Source of the DNA: JBFHFS01 sp041583495
GTDB taxonomy: Bacteria > Bacteroidota > Bacteroidia > Bacteroidales > Marinilabiliaceae
DNA length: 64,000 bases
Assembly (NCBI GenBank): GCA_041583495.1
Contig: JBFHFS010000021.1
Location: forward strand, 15,091 to 79,090
Direction: 5' to 3'
Shown piece by piece: positions 18,718 through 28,500 of the stretch. The notes under the pieces are model-generated. The model was not told the DNA's origin, ran no database searches, and was given only the letters and a program-made list of their open reading frames with translations. A program made the translations under genes and the position numbers. Each line of letters opens with the position of its first letter. The first letter of the stretch is position 1.

Positions 18718-19737
18718 ATGGACAGTATATTTGTTATTTGTGAGATCGAGGATGGCATGGTGGCTGATGTGAGTCTGGAGTTACTCACCAAGGGCCGCTC
18801 TCTGGCCAACGACCTCAACTGCAAACTGGAAGCCCTGGCTTTGGGGCATAATCTGGCAGGTATTGAAACTCAAATCATTCCTTTTGGGGTGGATGTGGTG
18901 CATATTGGCGACGATAAACGCCTGGCGCCTTACACGACCTTACCCCATACCTCCATTGTGGTAAATATTTTTAAACAAGAGAAGCCTCAAATTGCTCTGT
19001 TAGGTGCAACCACCATGGGGCGCGACCTGGGTCCCCGGGTTTCATCGGCCCTTTTTAGTGGATTGACCGCTGACTGTACTTCTCTCGAGATAGGCGATCA
19101 CGAAGATAAAAAGGCCGGCAAGACCTATAAAAACCTGCTTTATCAAATCAGACCCGCCTTTGGCGGTAACATCGTGGCCACCATCATCAATCCCGACTGC
19201 CGCCCCCAGATGGCAACGGTGCGTGAGGGGGTGATGAAAAAAGAGATTTTCTCAAATACCTATTCCGGAAAAGTGAAGAAGGTGGATGTGGACAAGATTC
19301 TGACTCCTGAAGATACGGTGGTTAAGGTTATTGAGCGTCACATGGAGAAAAACAGAATCAATATCAAAAACTCTTCCATAATTGTGGCAGGAGGATATGG
19401 AATGGGTTCTAAGGAGAATTTTTCTGTGCTTTACGACCTGGCTAATGTGCTGGGTGGTGAGGTTGGTGCTTCAAGAGCAGCTGTGGATGCTGGTTATGCC
19501 GATCATGATCGGCAGGTAGGGCAAACCGGGGTTACGGTTCGTCCTAAGCTGTATGTCGCTTGCGGTATCTCGGGACAGATTCAGCACACCGCCGGAATGG
19601 AAGAGTCATCAATGATCATCGCGATCAACAACGATCCTGGTGCACCCATCAATAAAATTGCCGACTACGTTATCCCTGGTGATGTGATGGAGGTGGTGCC
19701 TAAACTGATTAAGTTTTATAAGAAAAACAGCAAATAG
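18718..19737 (+). CDS. etfA: Electron transfer flavoprotein, alpha subunit
   Basis: A 339-residue ETF alpha subunit (FixB family), the FAD-carrying partner of EtfB. The C-terminal FAD domain shows the diagnostic block GASRAAVDAGYADHDRQVGQ, then RPKLYVACGISGQIQHTAGM and AINNDPGAPINKIADYVIPGD. The N-terminal domain has the usual alternating beta-alpha fold. It is second in the operon. Confidence 0.95.
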   Translation: MDSIFVICEIEDGMVADVSLELLTKGRSLANDLNCKLEALALGHNLAGIETQIIPFGVDVVHIGDDKRLAPYTTLPHTSIVVNIFKQEKPQIALLGATTMGRDLGPRVSSALFSGLTADCTSLEIGDHEDKKAGKTYKNLLYQIRPAFGGNIVATIINPDCRPQMATVREGVMKKEIFSNTYSGKVKKVDVDKILTPEDTVVKVIERHMEKNRINIKNSSIIVAGGYGMGSKENFSVLYDLANVLGGEVGASRAAVDAGYADHDRQVGQTGVTVRPKLYVACGISGQIQHTAGMEESSMIIAINNDPGAPINKIADYVIPGDVMEVVPKLIKFYKKNSK

Positions 19738-19819
19738 ACTTTTGTCGATACTTTGCTTACAGATTAAATATGTTGGATCAAGTAACCGGTAATCCGGGAA
19801 CTCAAATAATATTTTAAAA

Positions 19820-21532
19820 ATGGCAAATTTTTTCAGCGATAACCCGGATCTTCGTTTTCATCTGACGCATCCGTTGATGAAAAAGATCGTGGCCCTCAAA
19901 GAGAACGATTTTGAGGATAAAGACAAATTCGACTATGCCCCTTTGGATTTTGAGGATGCCATGGACAGCTATGAAAAAGTGCTGGAGATTGTGGGTGAAA
20001 TCAGTGGGGATATTGTGGCACCTAATGCCGAGGGTGTAGATGCCGTGGGCCCCAAAATTGTGAACAACGAGGTGATCTATGCCCCCGGAACCCAGGAAAA
20101 CCTGGATGCTCTGGTTAAGGCTGGATTAATGGGAATCACTCTTCCACGTAAATTCGAAGGGCTTAACTTTCCGGTGGTGCCATACATCATGGCCGCCGAC
20201 ATTGTTTCCCGTGCCGACGCGGGATTTGTGAATATCTGGGGGCTGCAGGATTGTGCCGAGACCATAAATGAGTTCGCCGATGAAGATCAGAAATTGCGTT
20301 TTCTGCCCCGTATCTCACGTGGCGAGACCGCTGCCATGGATCTTACCGAACCCGATGCGGGTTCCGACCTCCAGGCAGTGCAGCTCAAGGCTTCCTTCAA
20401 CGACAAAGATCAAAAGTGGTATCTCAATGGCGTGAAGCGCTTTATTACCAACGGTGATGGCAACATCTCGCTGGTGCTGGCTCGTTCAGAGAAGGGTACC
20501 TCCGATGGCCGCGGACTCTCCATGTATATTTACGACCGGAATTCAAAGGCCGTAACCGTGCGTCGTATCGAAAATAAGATGGGTATTAAAGGGTCCCCAA
20601 CCTGTGAATTGGTATTCAAGGATGCTCCTGCCGAGCTGGTGGGCCAAACCAAACTGGGGCTTATTAAGTACGTGATGGCCCTGATGAATGGAGCTCGTTT
20701 GGGCATTGGTGCTCAATCGGTTGGTTTGTGCGAGGCCGCCTACCGTGAGGCAATAGCCTATGCCGAAGAGCGTCAGCAATTTGGAAAACCCATCATCAAG
20801 TTTCCTGCGGTATATGAAATGCTGGCAGTGATGAAGGCCAAGCTGGATGCCTCCCGTTCCCTTCTCTACGAAACCAGTCGTTTGGTAGATGTTTATAAGG
20901 CGTATATGCACCTGGACGAAAAACGTCAGCTCACCAAGGAGGAGAAGGCAGATATGAAATATTATCAGCGTTTGGCCGATATTTTCACCCCTCTCCTTAA
21001 GGGAATGAGCAGTGAATACAGCAATCAATTGGCCTACGATTCTTTGCAGATTCACGGGGGTAGCGGTTTCATGAAAGATTATCCTATTGAGCGCATTTAT
21101 CGTGATGCCCGTATTACCACTATCTACGAGGGTACTACCCAGTTGCAGGTGGTCGCTGCCATTCGTGGGGTGACGGCTAAAGGCTATCTGAACAGAATCA
21201 GAGAGTATGAAGCCATGGAGATCAAACCTGAGCTTCACAGTTTCCGCCGTATCCTCATTGGCATGACCGAAGAGTATGAGCGTGCCGTGAAAGCGGTTGT
21301 TGATGTGAAGGACAATGAATATCTCGATTTCCATGCCCGTCGTCTGGTCGAGATGGCCGGCCATATTGTGATGGGTTATCTGTTGGTGCTCGACACCGAG
21401 CGGGACGACAAATTCCGGAATTCAGCTGAGATATATGTTAAAATGGGTCGTGCCGAAAACCACGCACGCTACGAATACATCATTAATTCATCTCTGGATG
21501 ATCTTGGTTTATTTAAACCCAATCAATTGTAG
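19820..21532 (+). CDS. Acyl-CoA dehydrogenase family protein
   Basis: A flavoenzyme of 570 residues that oxidises acyl-CoA to enoyl-CoA and passes electrons to ETF. The FAD/substrate motifs are seen as AMDLTEPDAGSDLQ, FITNGDGNISLVLARSE, the QFGKPIIKFPAVYEML region and YEGTTQLQV, which carries the expected catalytic Glu. At 570 residues it is longer than classic 380-residue enzymes, with an added C-terminal helical part, a version usual in Bacteroidota next to etfBA. The chain length of the substrate is unknown. It ends in a strong terminator. Confidence 0.92.
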   Translation: MANFFSDNPDLRFHLTHPLMKKIVALKENDFEDKDKFDYAPLDFEDAMDSYEKVLEIVGEISGDIVAPNAEGVDAVGPKIVNNEVIYAPGTQENLDALVKAGLMGITLPRKFEGLNFPVVPYIMAADIVSRADAGFVNIWGLQDCAETINEFADEDQKLRFLPRISRGETAAMDLTEPDAGSDLQAVQLKASFNDKDQKWYLNGVKRFITNGDGNISLVLARSEKGTSDGRGLSMYIYDRNSKAVTVRRIENKMGIKGSPTCELVFKDAPAELVGQTKLGLIKYVMALMNGARLGIGAQSVGLCEAAYREAIAYAEERQQFGKPIIKFPAVYEMLAVMKAKLDASRSLLYETSRLVDVYKAYMHLDEKRQLTKEEKADMKYYQRLADIFTPLLKGMSSEYSNQLAYDSLQIHGGSGFMKDYPIERIYRDARITTIYEGTTQLQVVAAIRGVTAKGYLNRIREYEAMEIKPELHSFRRILIGMTEEYERAVKAVVDVKDNEYLDFHARRLVEMAGHIVMGYLLVLDTERDDKFRNSAEIYVKMGRAENHARYEYIINSSLDDLGLFKPNQL

Positions 21533-21555
21533 ATATTGACCATTGTGGTCTCTTT

Positions 21556-21590
21556 AAAAGCGGGATGCCTGTCAGGGTATCCCGCTTTTT
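21556..21590 (+). terminator. Rho-independent terminator of the etf-acd operon
   Basis: A perfect 11-bp stem (21556-21566 and 21579-21589, AAAAGCGGGAT with its complement), 12-nt loop and a following T run, 24 nt after the dehydrogenase stop. Confidence 0.9.
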
Positions 21591-21640
21591 GCGTTATGGG
21601 ATCTATTGTTTTCCTGCTATTCTTTTTCACCCCCGCCCGT

Positions 21641-21697
21641 CCACCCGCCCTCCCCCGGCCTCACGAAAAAACGGGTGGGCTCTGAAGGGGAGACCGG
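21641..21697. repeat. Dispersed GC-rich intergenic repeat, copy 1
   Basis: About 57 bp, matching the copy at 21919-21975 in direct orientation at most positions. Shared blocks are CCACCCG, TCCCCCGGCCTC, CGAAAAAACGGG and CTCTGAAGGGGAGACCGG. Inside, CTCCCC pairs with GGGGAG and CCCG with CGGG, so each copy can form a cruciform. It looks like a mobile palindromic element rather than a gene. Confidence 0.75.
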
Positions 21698-21764
21698 CGC
21701 ACAGATCTTATGAATTGAATTCGATTGCCTCTTTTACCTCTTTGATGATGTTTGAATGGTTGGT

Positions 21765-21852
21765 GCCTCGTCCTGAAGGGACACCTTATTTCAGCACGGG
21801 GTAACGCCCTGGGTTGAAATATATATGCTGGAAATCGCCCTGTAGGGGCAAC
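21765..21852. repeat. Palindromic intergenic element between the two GC-rich repeats
   Basis: It holds short hairpins with the pattern seen in Bacteroidota REP-like elements: GTCC-TGAAG-GGAC (21770-21782), a GGGGTAACGCCC segment (21799-21809), and GCCC-TGTAG-GGGC (21837-21849). Hairpin loops of the CCTGAAGG kind also occur in the element at 59770-59945, so the two may belong to one family. That is inference from the pattern. Confidence 0.5.
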
Positions 21853-21918
21853 TTAATGTTTTTTTTATACCCCTGAATTCTTTTGGGATATTTAGGGATT
21901 TCCGTTTTACTTTTCAGG

Positions 21919-21975
21919 CCCACCCGCTCCCCCGGCCTCCCGAAAAAACGGGACGGACTCTGAAGGGGAGACCGG
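21919..21975. repeat. Dispersed GC-rich intergenic repeat, copy 2
   Basis: Direct copy of the element at 21641-21697, with CGAAAAAACGGGACGG in place of CGAAAAAACGGGTGGG. Same internal inverted repeats. Confidence 0.75.
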
Positions 21976-22147
21976 GGCATAATTCGCAGTTAGCTATTAT
22001 TTAAAGATTGTCTAAAAGTTGAATATCAGAGGGCAGTTGATTTACGCCAAAGAACTTGTTAGCAATATTTAACTGATCAAAATAGTCTGATTAATAGGGG
22101 TTTAAAATTCTATTGGATTTTTGGTCGAAAAAAGTCGAAAAATTTTA

Positions 22148-22177
22148 TTGCCCATTTGATGAATAGCTCTAATTTTG
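22148..22177 (+). promoter_or_regulatory. Promoter of the tetR-RND efflux operon
   Basis: TTG at 22148-22150, exactly 19 nt, then TAATTTTG at 22170-22177, a full match to the Bacteroidota consensus. The -7 box overlaps the left arm of the operator palindrome. The expected start site, about 22183, lies in the operator loop. Confidence 0.8.
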
Positions 22178-22203
22178 GACTAATAAACTTAAAAAGTCCA
22201 AAA
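22173..22203 (+). promoter_or_regulatory. TetR operator palindrome
   Basis: A perfect 9-bp inverted repeat, TTTTGGACT (22173-22181) and AGTCCAAAA (22195-22203), with a 13-bp centre. It ends 3 nt before the ATG at 22207 and overlaps the -7 box, so a bound repressor would block transcription. Its place just upstream of the regulator gene fits autoregulation. Confidence 0.75.
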
Positions 22204-22206
22204 GTC

Positions 22207-22818
22207 ATGAATGAAAACCGGGATGCAGGGGATAACAAAGAGGAGGTAAGGGCGCGAATCGTTCACGCCGCGACCCAAATATTTGGGCGGTTTGGTTTTA
22301 AGAAAACCACGGTTAACGACATTGCTCATTTTCTAAGAAAGGGAAAGAGTTCCATTTATTATTACTTCAATAGTAAGGAGGAGATATTTGAGGCGGTGGT
22401 CAACAAAGAGGCGCATCAATTTGATGAGGAGATCAATGTATTACTGGAAAGTTCGGAGAACCCAAGGGAAAAACTCCGAAAGCATGTCCATCTTCGGATG
22501 GAGATGGTAAATAGGCTGGTGAATTATTTTGAGCTATTAAAAAATGACGATCTGACGCATCTTTTCTTTGCCGAAAAAGTGAGAAAGAAATACGATACCC
22601 AGGAGGTTTTGATTATCAAGCGGATAATTAAGGAAGGGATCGATAAGGGCGTTTTTAATGTTAAAGATGTGGAGCTCTCGGCGCTGGGAATTGCTACCGC
22701 TCTCAAAGGGTTGGAGGTGCCTCTTTTAAGCTATCATCGAAATGCTGAAGAGACCTCCATTATGATCGATGACATGCTGGATATTCTCTTTTATGGGATA
22801 GTTATACGTGAACAATAA
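22207..22818 (+). CDS. TetR/AcrR family transcriptional regulator
   Basis: A 203-residue repressor at the head of an RND efflux operon. The N-terminal helix-turn-helix reads RIVHAATQIFGRFGFKKTTV, NDIAHFLRKGKSSIYYYF and SKEEIFEAVV, the classic TetR layout. The C-terminal helical part would bind the inducer. The start at 22207 is preferred over 22156/22159 because the operator and promoter lie directly upstream of it; the earlier starts would put both inside the coding region. The tolC gene follows after 21 bp, so regulator and pump are one transcript. The inducer is unknown. Confidence 0.92.
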   Translation: MNENRDAGDNKEEVRARIVHAATQIFGRFGFKKTTVNDIAHFLRKGKSSIYYYFNSKEEIFEAVVNKEAHQFDEEINVLLESSENPREKLRKHVHLRMEMVNRLVNYFELLKNDDLTHLFFAEKVRKKYDTQEVLIIKRIIKEGIDKGVFNVKDVELSALGIATALKGLEVPLLSYHRNAEETSIMIDDMLDILFYGIVIREQ

Positions 22819-22839
22819 TTTTTTAATTGGTACAATCAA

Positions 22840-24354
22840 ATGAAAATTAAAGCAACATTTACCGCTTTGCTGGTTTTGGCCTTTTCATTTCAAGGCCTGG
22901 GACAGATTAAGCTGAGCCTTGAGGAATGCCGGGTTATGGCGTTGGAAAACAACCATCAGGTTCAGATTGCAGATGAGCACGTGGGCGCGGCCGAAGCGTT
23001 GAGGAAATCGGCAAAAACCAATTTTTTACCCAACATCAGTGCCAACGGATCGTATACCCGCACCAATAAAAAGTTCTCTCTTCTTGAAGAGGATCTGTTT
23101 ATTCCTGTGGTGCCTTATTCGGCACTTGATGCCAGTGGCAGCGGGTTAAACAGTAGTTTGTTGTCGCCAACGCTGGCCGATGGAACTACGGCGAATCCTC
23201 AGTTCGATGCGAGCGTTTTTAGCCAAACTTTTGCCGTGGATCCTTCCACGGGGACACCCTATGTGGATGCGGACAACAATCCGGTGTTCGGTAATTATGC
23301 CTGGATTCCACAGGAGGAGGGCGAGTTGGGACATAAAAACATTTATGTGGGCGCCTTAACCCTTACCCAACCCGTCTATTTGGGAGGAAAGGTCAGAGAG
23401 GCCTATAAAATAACCAAATATGGAGAACAATTGGCTGCCGCCAGTAAAGAAGCGGATGTGGCCGACGTACTCTACAAAACCGAGGAAGCATACTGGCGGG
23501 TTTTATCTCTCGGGGAGAAGGTGAGCCTGGTTAATGCCTATATCGATCTTCTTCAAAGACTCAATCTAGATCTTGAAAATCTTTTTGCCGAAGGGATCAT
23601 CATCCAAAATGATTTACTCAAGGCCGGCGTGAAATTGAATGAAGCCCGGCTCAACCTCATAAAAGCCGAAAATGGTCTGGCCTTATCGAAGATGGCCCTG
23701 TGCCAGATTCTTGGATTACCCCTGGAAACAGATTTATCTCTTACCGACGATCTTTCGTCGGAGTTGCCGGGGATGGAGAGCCTCAGTTATCGGGATTCGG
23801 CGGTGGCCAACCGGCCCGAGCTTCATGCGCTGGAACAAACGGCCAACATTGCCCGCTCAGGGGTTAAACTGATGCAATCAAGGTATTTGCCCAATGTGGG
23901 GTTCACTGCCAACTATCTGGTAGCCAACCCGAATCCCTATGCCGGCCTGACGGAGGATTTTGGCAGCGACTGGACGGTTGGGGTGGCTGTTAACATTCCA
24001 ATTTTTCACTGGGGGGATAAAAATCATACCCTGAGAGCAGCCAAATACGAGCAACGTGTGGCAGAGTTGAAATTAGAAGAAACCAGAGATTTGATTACTC
24101 TTGAGGTGCAGCAGGCCCTCTTTAAAGTAAAAGAGTCGGCCAGGAAAGTGGAGGTGGCCCGACAAAATCTTGAGAAGGCCGACGAAAACCTCAAGGTGGC
24201 CACCGATGGATTTGCCGAGGGCATCCTAAAGACAACGGATGTTTTGGAGGCTCAGGCCCTGTGGAAAGAGTCCAGGTCGAGCTATATCGATGCCAAAATG
24301 GAAAGGAATTTGGACCGGGTAAACCTCGAAAAAGTGGCCGGAGACTTAAAGTAA
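22840..24354 (+). CDS. TolC family outer membrane efflux protein
   Basis: A 504-residue outer membrane channel of a tripartite efflux pump. Signal peptide MKIKATFTALLVLAFSFQGLGQ, then the OEP pattern IKLSLEECRVMALENNHQVQ with long alpha-helical repeats rich in Ala, Glu and Leu and a second copy starting around NRPELHALEQTANIARSGVK. A 60-residue Asp/Ser/Thr-rich insertion (about residues 85-160) is longer than in many relatives. Second gene of the tetR operon. Confidence 0.93.
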   Translation: MKIKATFTALLVLAFSFQGLGQIKLSLEECRVMALENNHQVQIADEHVGAAEALRKSAKTNFLPNISANGSYTRTNKKFSLLEEDLFIPVVPYSALDASGSGLNSSLLSPTLADGTTANPQFDASVFSQTFAVDPSTGTPYVDADNNPVFGNYAWIPQEEGELGHKNIYVGALTLTQPVYLGGKVREAYKITKYGEQLAAASKEADVADVLYKTEEAYWRVLSLGEKVSLVNAYIDLLQRLNLDLENLFAEGIIIQNDLLKAGVKLNEARLNLIKAENGLALSKMALCQILGLPLETDLSLTDDLSSELPGMESLSYRDSAVANRPELHALEQTANIARSGVKLMQSRYLPNVGFTANYLVANPNPYAGLTEDFGSDWTVGVAVNIPIFHWGDKNHTLRAAKYEQRVAELKLEETRDLITLEVQQALFKVKESARKVEVARQNLEKADENLKVATDGFAEGILKTTDVLEAQALWKESRSSYIDAKMERNLDRVNLEKVAGDLK

Positions 24355-24385
24355 AAGAAAAACTAAAATATTGAAGCCGAGAACC

Positions 24386-25423
24386 ATGAAAAAGATTAAC
24401 ATTTTATCCCTTGTATTTGCATTTTTGGCCGTGGCTTGTGGTACAAGCAAAGAGCAGGCCGATCAAAAAGAGGAAAAAATACCCGTTGTAACCACCATGG
24501 AGGTGGTTGAACGCCCTTACATTCCAACGCTTTCGTATGCCGGAACGGTCTTTGCCAATAAGGAGGCCAACCTGGGGGCCACCCTTCCGGGTAAGGTGGA
24601 ACGGATTTTCTTTGCTGAGGGGCAGTCTGTAAACAAAGGTGCGCTTATCGTTGAGCTTTCCGATGAGATGCTTACCCAAGCGGAGATTGAGTATGAGACC
24701 ATCAAAAAGGATTATGAGCGCATTCAACGACTCCGCGATAAAGGGAGTGTGAGTGAAATGGAGTACGATCATGTGAGGGCCAAATACGAAGCATCGTTGG
24801 CCAAGACCCGGATGGTTCGGAAAAATACACAGGTCCACGCCCCCTTTTCGGGCATCATTGCCGAGCACATGATGGAGGAGGGGGAGGTTTATTTCCTCAA
24901 CCCCGGGTTTGAACCGGGTTATTCTATGCGGTCGGGTATCGTGAGGCTGATGCAACTCGATCCGGTACGGGTGGAGTTTGAGGTGAATGAAAAGGAGCTC
25001 TCTGAGATGCAGAAGGGCAGTGACGCCCGGATTACCTTGGACGCTATTCCGGGGGAGACCTTCTCCGGAGTCATTACCCGGATTAAGCCCATGCTCAATA
25101 CCGTTTCGCGTACTGCTACCGTGGAGATACTGCTGAAGAACCCCCGCAATATTCTCAAGCCCGGAATGTATGCTGATGTAGTGGTGAGATCGGAAGAGCA
25201 GCAAGGGGTGTTTGTCCCTTTGCGGGCTATTGGCCGCATCCAGGGAACCGCCGGGGAGTATGTGATCGTGGTTGAGAATAACATGGCCCGCAAGGTATCC
25301 ATCCAGCGGATAGTAAACCAGGGCGAAGAGGCAGTGATTACCGGCATTCAAGCCGGCATGAAGGTGATCCTGGAAGGTAAAAATAAGGTGAACGATGGCG
25401 ATAGAGTCAAGGTGAGGGAGTAA
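24386..25423 (+). CDS. RND efflux periplasmic adaptor (membrane fusion) lipoprotein
   Basis: A 345-residue adaptor linking the RND pump to the TolC channel. From the ATG at 24386 (an earlier TTG at 24371 is in frame) it has a lipoprotein signal (LSVFAFLAVAC-like, lipid Cys followed by GTSKEQ). The lipoyl-like halves are seen at ANLGATLPGKVERIFFAEGQ and VHAPFSGIIAEHMMEEGE, separated by a short coiled hairpin (YERIQRLRDKGSVSEMEYDH). Beta-barrel and C-terminal domains follow. The short hairpin fits adaptors of the HlyD/AcrA family that serve HAE pumps. Confidence 0.93.
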   Translation: MKKINILSLVFAFLAVACGTSKEQADQKEEKIPVVTTMEVVERPYIPTLSYAGTVFANKEANLGATLPGKVERIFFAEGQSVNKGALIVELSDEMLTQAEIEYETIKKDYERIQRLRDKGSVSEMEYDHVRAKYEASLAKTRMVRKNTQVHAPFSGIIAEHMMEEGEVYFLNPGFEPGYSMRSGIVRLMQLDPVRVEFEVNEKELSEMQKGSDARITLDAIPGETFSGVITRIKPMLNTVSRTATVEILLKNPRNILKPGMYADVVVRSEEQQGVFVPLRAIGRIQGTAGEYVIVVENNMARKVSIQRIVNQGEEAVITGIQAGMKVILEGKNKVNDGDRVKVRE

Positions 25424-25431
25424 AGAATGTT

Positions 25432-25488
25432 AATCTCCAACCTCCAACCTCTAACTTCTAACCTCTTTTCTCTAACCTCTGATTTTTG
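25432..25488. repeat. Pyrimidine-rich heptamer repeat in the efflux operon
   Basis: A run of imperfect 7-mers of the type CTAACCT or CCAACCT on the plus strand, between the adaptor stop and the RND start. It is transcribed as an unstructured C/U-rich leader. No coding frame passes through it. Confidence 0.6.
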
Positions 25489-25508
25489 CATATTAAACAG
25501 ATAATAAA

Positions 25509-28500
25509 ATGAAATTACCCGAAATTTCAGTAAAAAGACCGGTGGCCACCATCATGCTGTTTCTGGCAGTGTTGTTGTTTGGTGTCGTTTCGTTGTTACG
25601 GCTTCCTCTGGATGTTCTGCCGGAGATGGAGTTGCCCACCCTTACCGTGATTACGGTCTATCCCGGGGCGGCTGCCGATGAAGTAGAACAGCAGGTGACC
25701 AGGCAGCTGGAAGGAATACTTTCCGGTACTGAGCACCTTAAGGAAATAACCTCTCAGTCGAAGGAAAATGTTTCGTTTGTGGCCCTTCAGTTCGACTGGG
25801 GAACGGATGTCACCGCCGCGGCCAATAATGCCCGTGACCTGATAGAGCTGGTTAAGAATAAGTTGCCAAACGATGCCCGCAATCCCATCATCTTCAAGGT
25901 CAACTCTTCCATGATGCCGGTATTGGTATATGGGATCACGGCCACCCAGAGCTATGATGCCCTGGATCAGATTATCGAAAACGACATCGCCAGCCCCATA
26001 CGTAAAGTGGCGGGGGTAGGTACCGCCCTGGTACTGGGGACTCCCACCCGGGAGATACAAGTAAATATCGATCCCCAAAAACTTAAAGCCTATCATCTGT
26101 CTATTGCACAGATATCCACCATCTTAAAGGCCGAGAACATCTCTATTCCCGGGGGGAACCTAAAAGTGGGGGACAATGACTTCGCCGTGCGGGTGCCTGG
26201 TGAAATAAAAGAGGTCGATCAGCTAAGAGAAATCGCATTGGTCAACTTTAACGGAACCATCATCCGCTTAAAGGATGTGGCCGGCATTGATGATGGCTTT
26301 GAGGAAAAAGACTCCTACTCACGCACCTTGAGTGGGCAGGGGGCTGCTTTTATGGTGCAAAAGCAAAGTGGTGAGAATACGCTTGAAGTGGTTAAAGGGG
26401 TTCGTGCCAAGATTGATGAGGTACAGAAGAAATTACCCAAGGACGTTAAAATACAGGAGGTTATGAATGCCGATGAGTTGATTACCGAGAGTGTCAGCAG
26501 TTTGAGCTCCTCCCTTTGGTATGCCCTCTTCTTTGTGGTTCTGGTGGTTCTGGCTTTCCTTAGAGACTGGCGTCAGGGATTTATCGTGTTTTTGACCATT
26601 CCCTTTTCGCTCATCACCGCCTTTATCATGATGTTTATGGTGGGATGGACCATCAACATCTTCAGCTTAATGTCGCTGATTATTGCCATTGGGATGGTGG
26701 TGGATAACGCCATTGTGGTGCTTGAAAATATCACTCAACATATTGAGAAAGGTGCGCGCCCCTTACAGGCGGCCATCTTTGGAACCAGTGAGATGGGCCA
26801 GGCCATAACCGCTTCAATACTCACCACCCTGATGGTTTTCCTCCCTATGGTTTTCATGGGCGGTATTGTGGGGATTCTTTTCAAGCAGTTGGCTTTATTA
26901 ACAGCCATTACCCTTATCGCTTCCCTGTTTACCGCCATGACGCTGACACCTATGGTCTCTTCAAAGATGATGAGAGCCAGCAGGGAGAAGGATAAAAAGA
27001 GGCATGGAAATCTTTATGAGTGGAGTGAGAAACCCTTTCTGTTTCTCGAAGGAATCTATAAAACAACTCTGGGCTGGGCCGTTCACCATAAGAGTGTTAC
27101 CGCTGTTTTAACCCTCCTATTGTTTGTCGTGACCCTTTGGATGGGCCGATGGATTGGTTCTGATTATATTCCTGAGTTCGATGCCGGCGATGTGGCTGCA
27201 GTCATTGAAACAGAGGTGGGTACCTCGGCCGAGAAAACCGACAGTGTGGCCCGGGTGGTGATGAATATCTTCAAGGAGGAAATCCCTGAACTCACCGAAG
27301 GATCCCTGGCTGCCATCTCAGGTCAAACCGAAGACGGAACGCTTTCGACAGTTGGCTTTAGTGAAGGCAAAAACATCTCCACGATTCTGGGTCACCTTAC
27401 CCTTCCCAACAAAAGAGATCGGTCGGCAAAAGAGATCAGTGAAGTGATCTCGGCGCGTATTGAACAAATTCCTGAGGTCATCAATTTTCATGTGACGGGC
27501 GGATCGGTGCTTTCGGCTGCCGTAACCGGGAACAAGAAACCTGTGGAAATCAATATCTATGGCAAGGAGTTCGGGGAAATTAACCCTTTGGCTCAGGACA
27601 TCACCACCCGCCTGGAGCAAGTCGGTGGATTTAGCAATGTAAGTAATACCGTGGACGACGGAAAGCTGGAGGTTCAGGTGAATATTGATAAACGAAAAGC
27701 CTCTTCCATGGGCCTCAATGCCGCCATGATTGGGTTACAGATCCGGCAAAGTATTTATGGTGCCGAAGCTGGTGAGTTCAAGGATGGTGGGGAAGAGTTT
27801 ACCATCATGGTAAGATATGCCTCCAATAGCCGGTCGGGGATCGAGCAGGTTAAGAACATCATGCTTACCAACCTATTGGGGAATCAGGTGCCTTTAGTCT
27901 CGGTGGCTGAGGTAACCACCGGAACGGGTGCCTTGCAAATCAACCGGTTTGCACAGCAGCGGGTGGTGAAGGTGATGGCCGAACTCAACGCAGTTTCACT
28001 GGGGGATGCCAGGGTGAAGGCCGAGCAAATTATCGCTTCCCTGGATGTGCCCGACGGGGTAGAGGTAGAGCTGGCCGGCCAGACCTCCGACCAGGGTGAG
28101 TCGTTCGGGGAACTCTATCTGATTCTGTTTATCGGCATTGCCCTGGTTTACATGGTGATGGCCGGGCAGTTCGAGTCGTTCCGCGACCCATTTATCATCA
28201 TGTTTGCCATCCCCCTGACCTTTACAGGCGTCATTCTGGCTTTCCTTCTCACCGGATTAACCTTGAGTGTTACCACCTTTATCGGGGTGATTATGCTGAT
28301 GGGAATTGTGGTGAACAACGGGATTGTGTTGGTCGATTATACCAATCTGTTGCGCAAACGTGGACTCAATCTGTATGAGGCCGTTCAGGAGGCGGGCAGA
28401 AGCCGGTTGAGACCGGTGCTGATGACTTCCCTCACCACCATTCTGGGGATGCTTCCAATGGCCTTAAGCCGGGGGATGGGTCGTGAACTCTACTCCCCGT

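Noticed and set aside
25432..25488. Possible CRISPR-like repeat
   Set aside because: The units are only 7 bp with no spacers; it is a simple sequence repeat.
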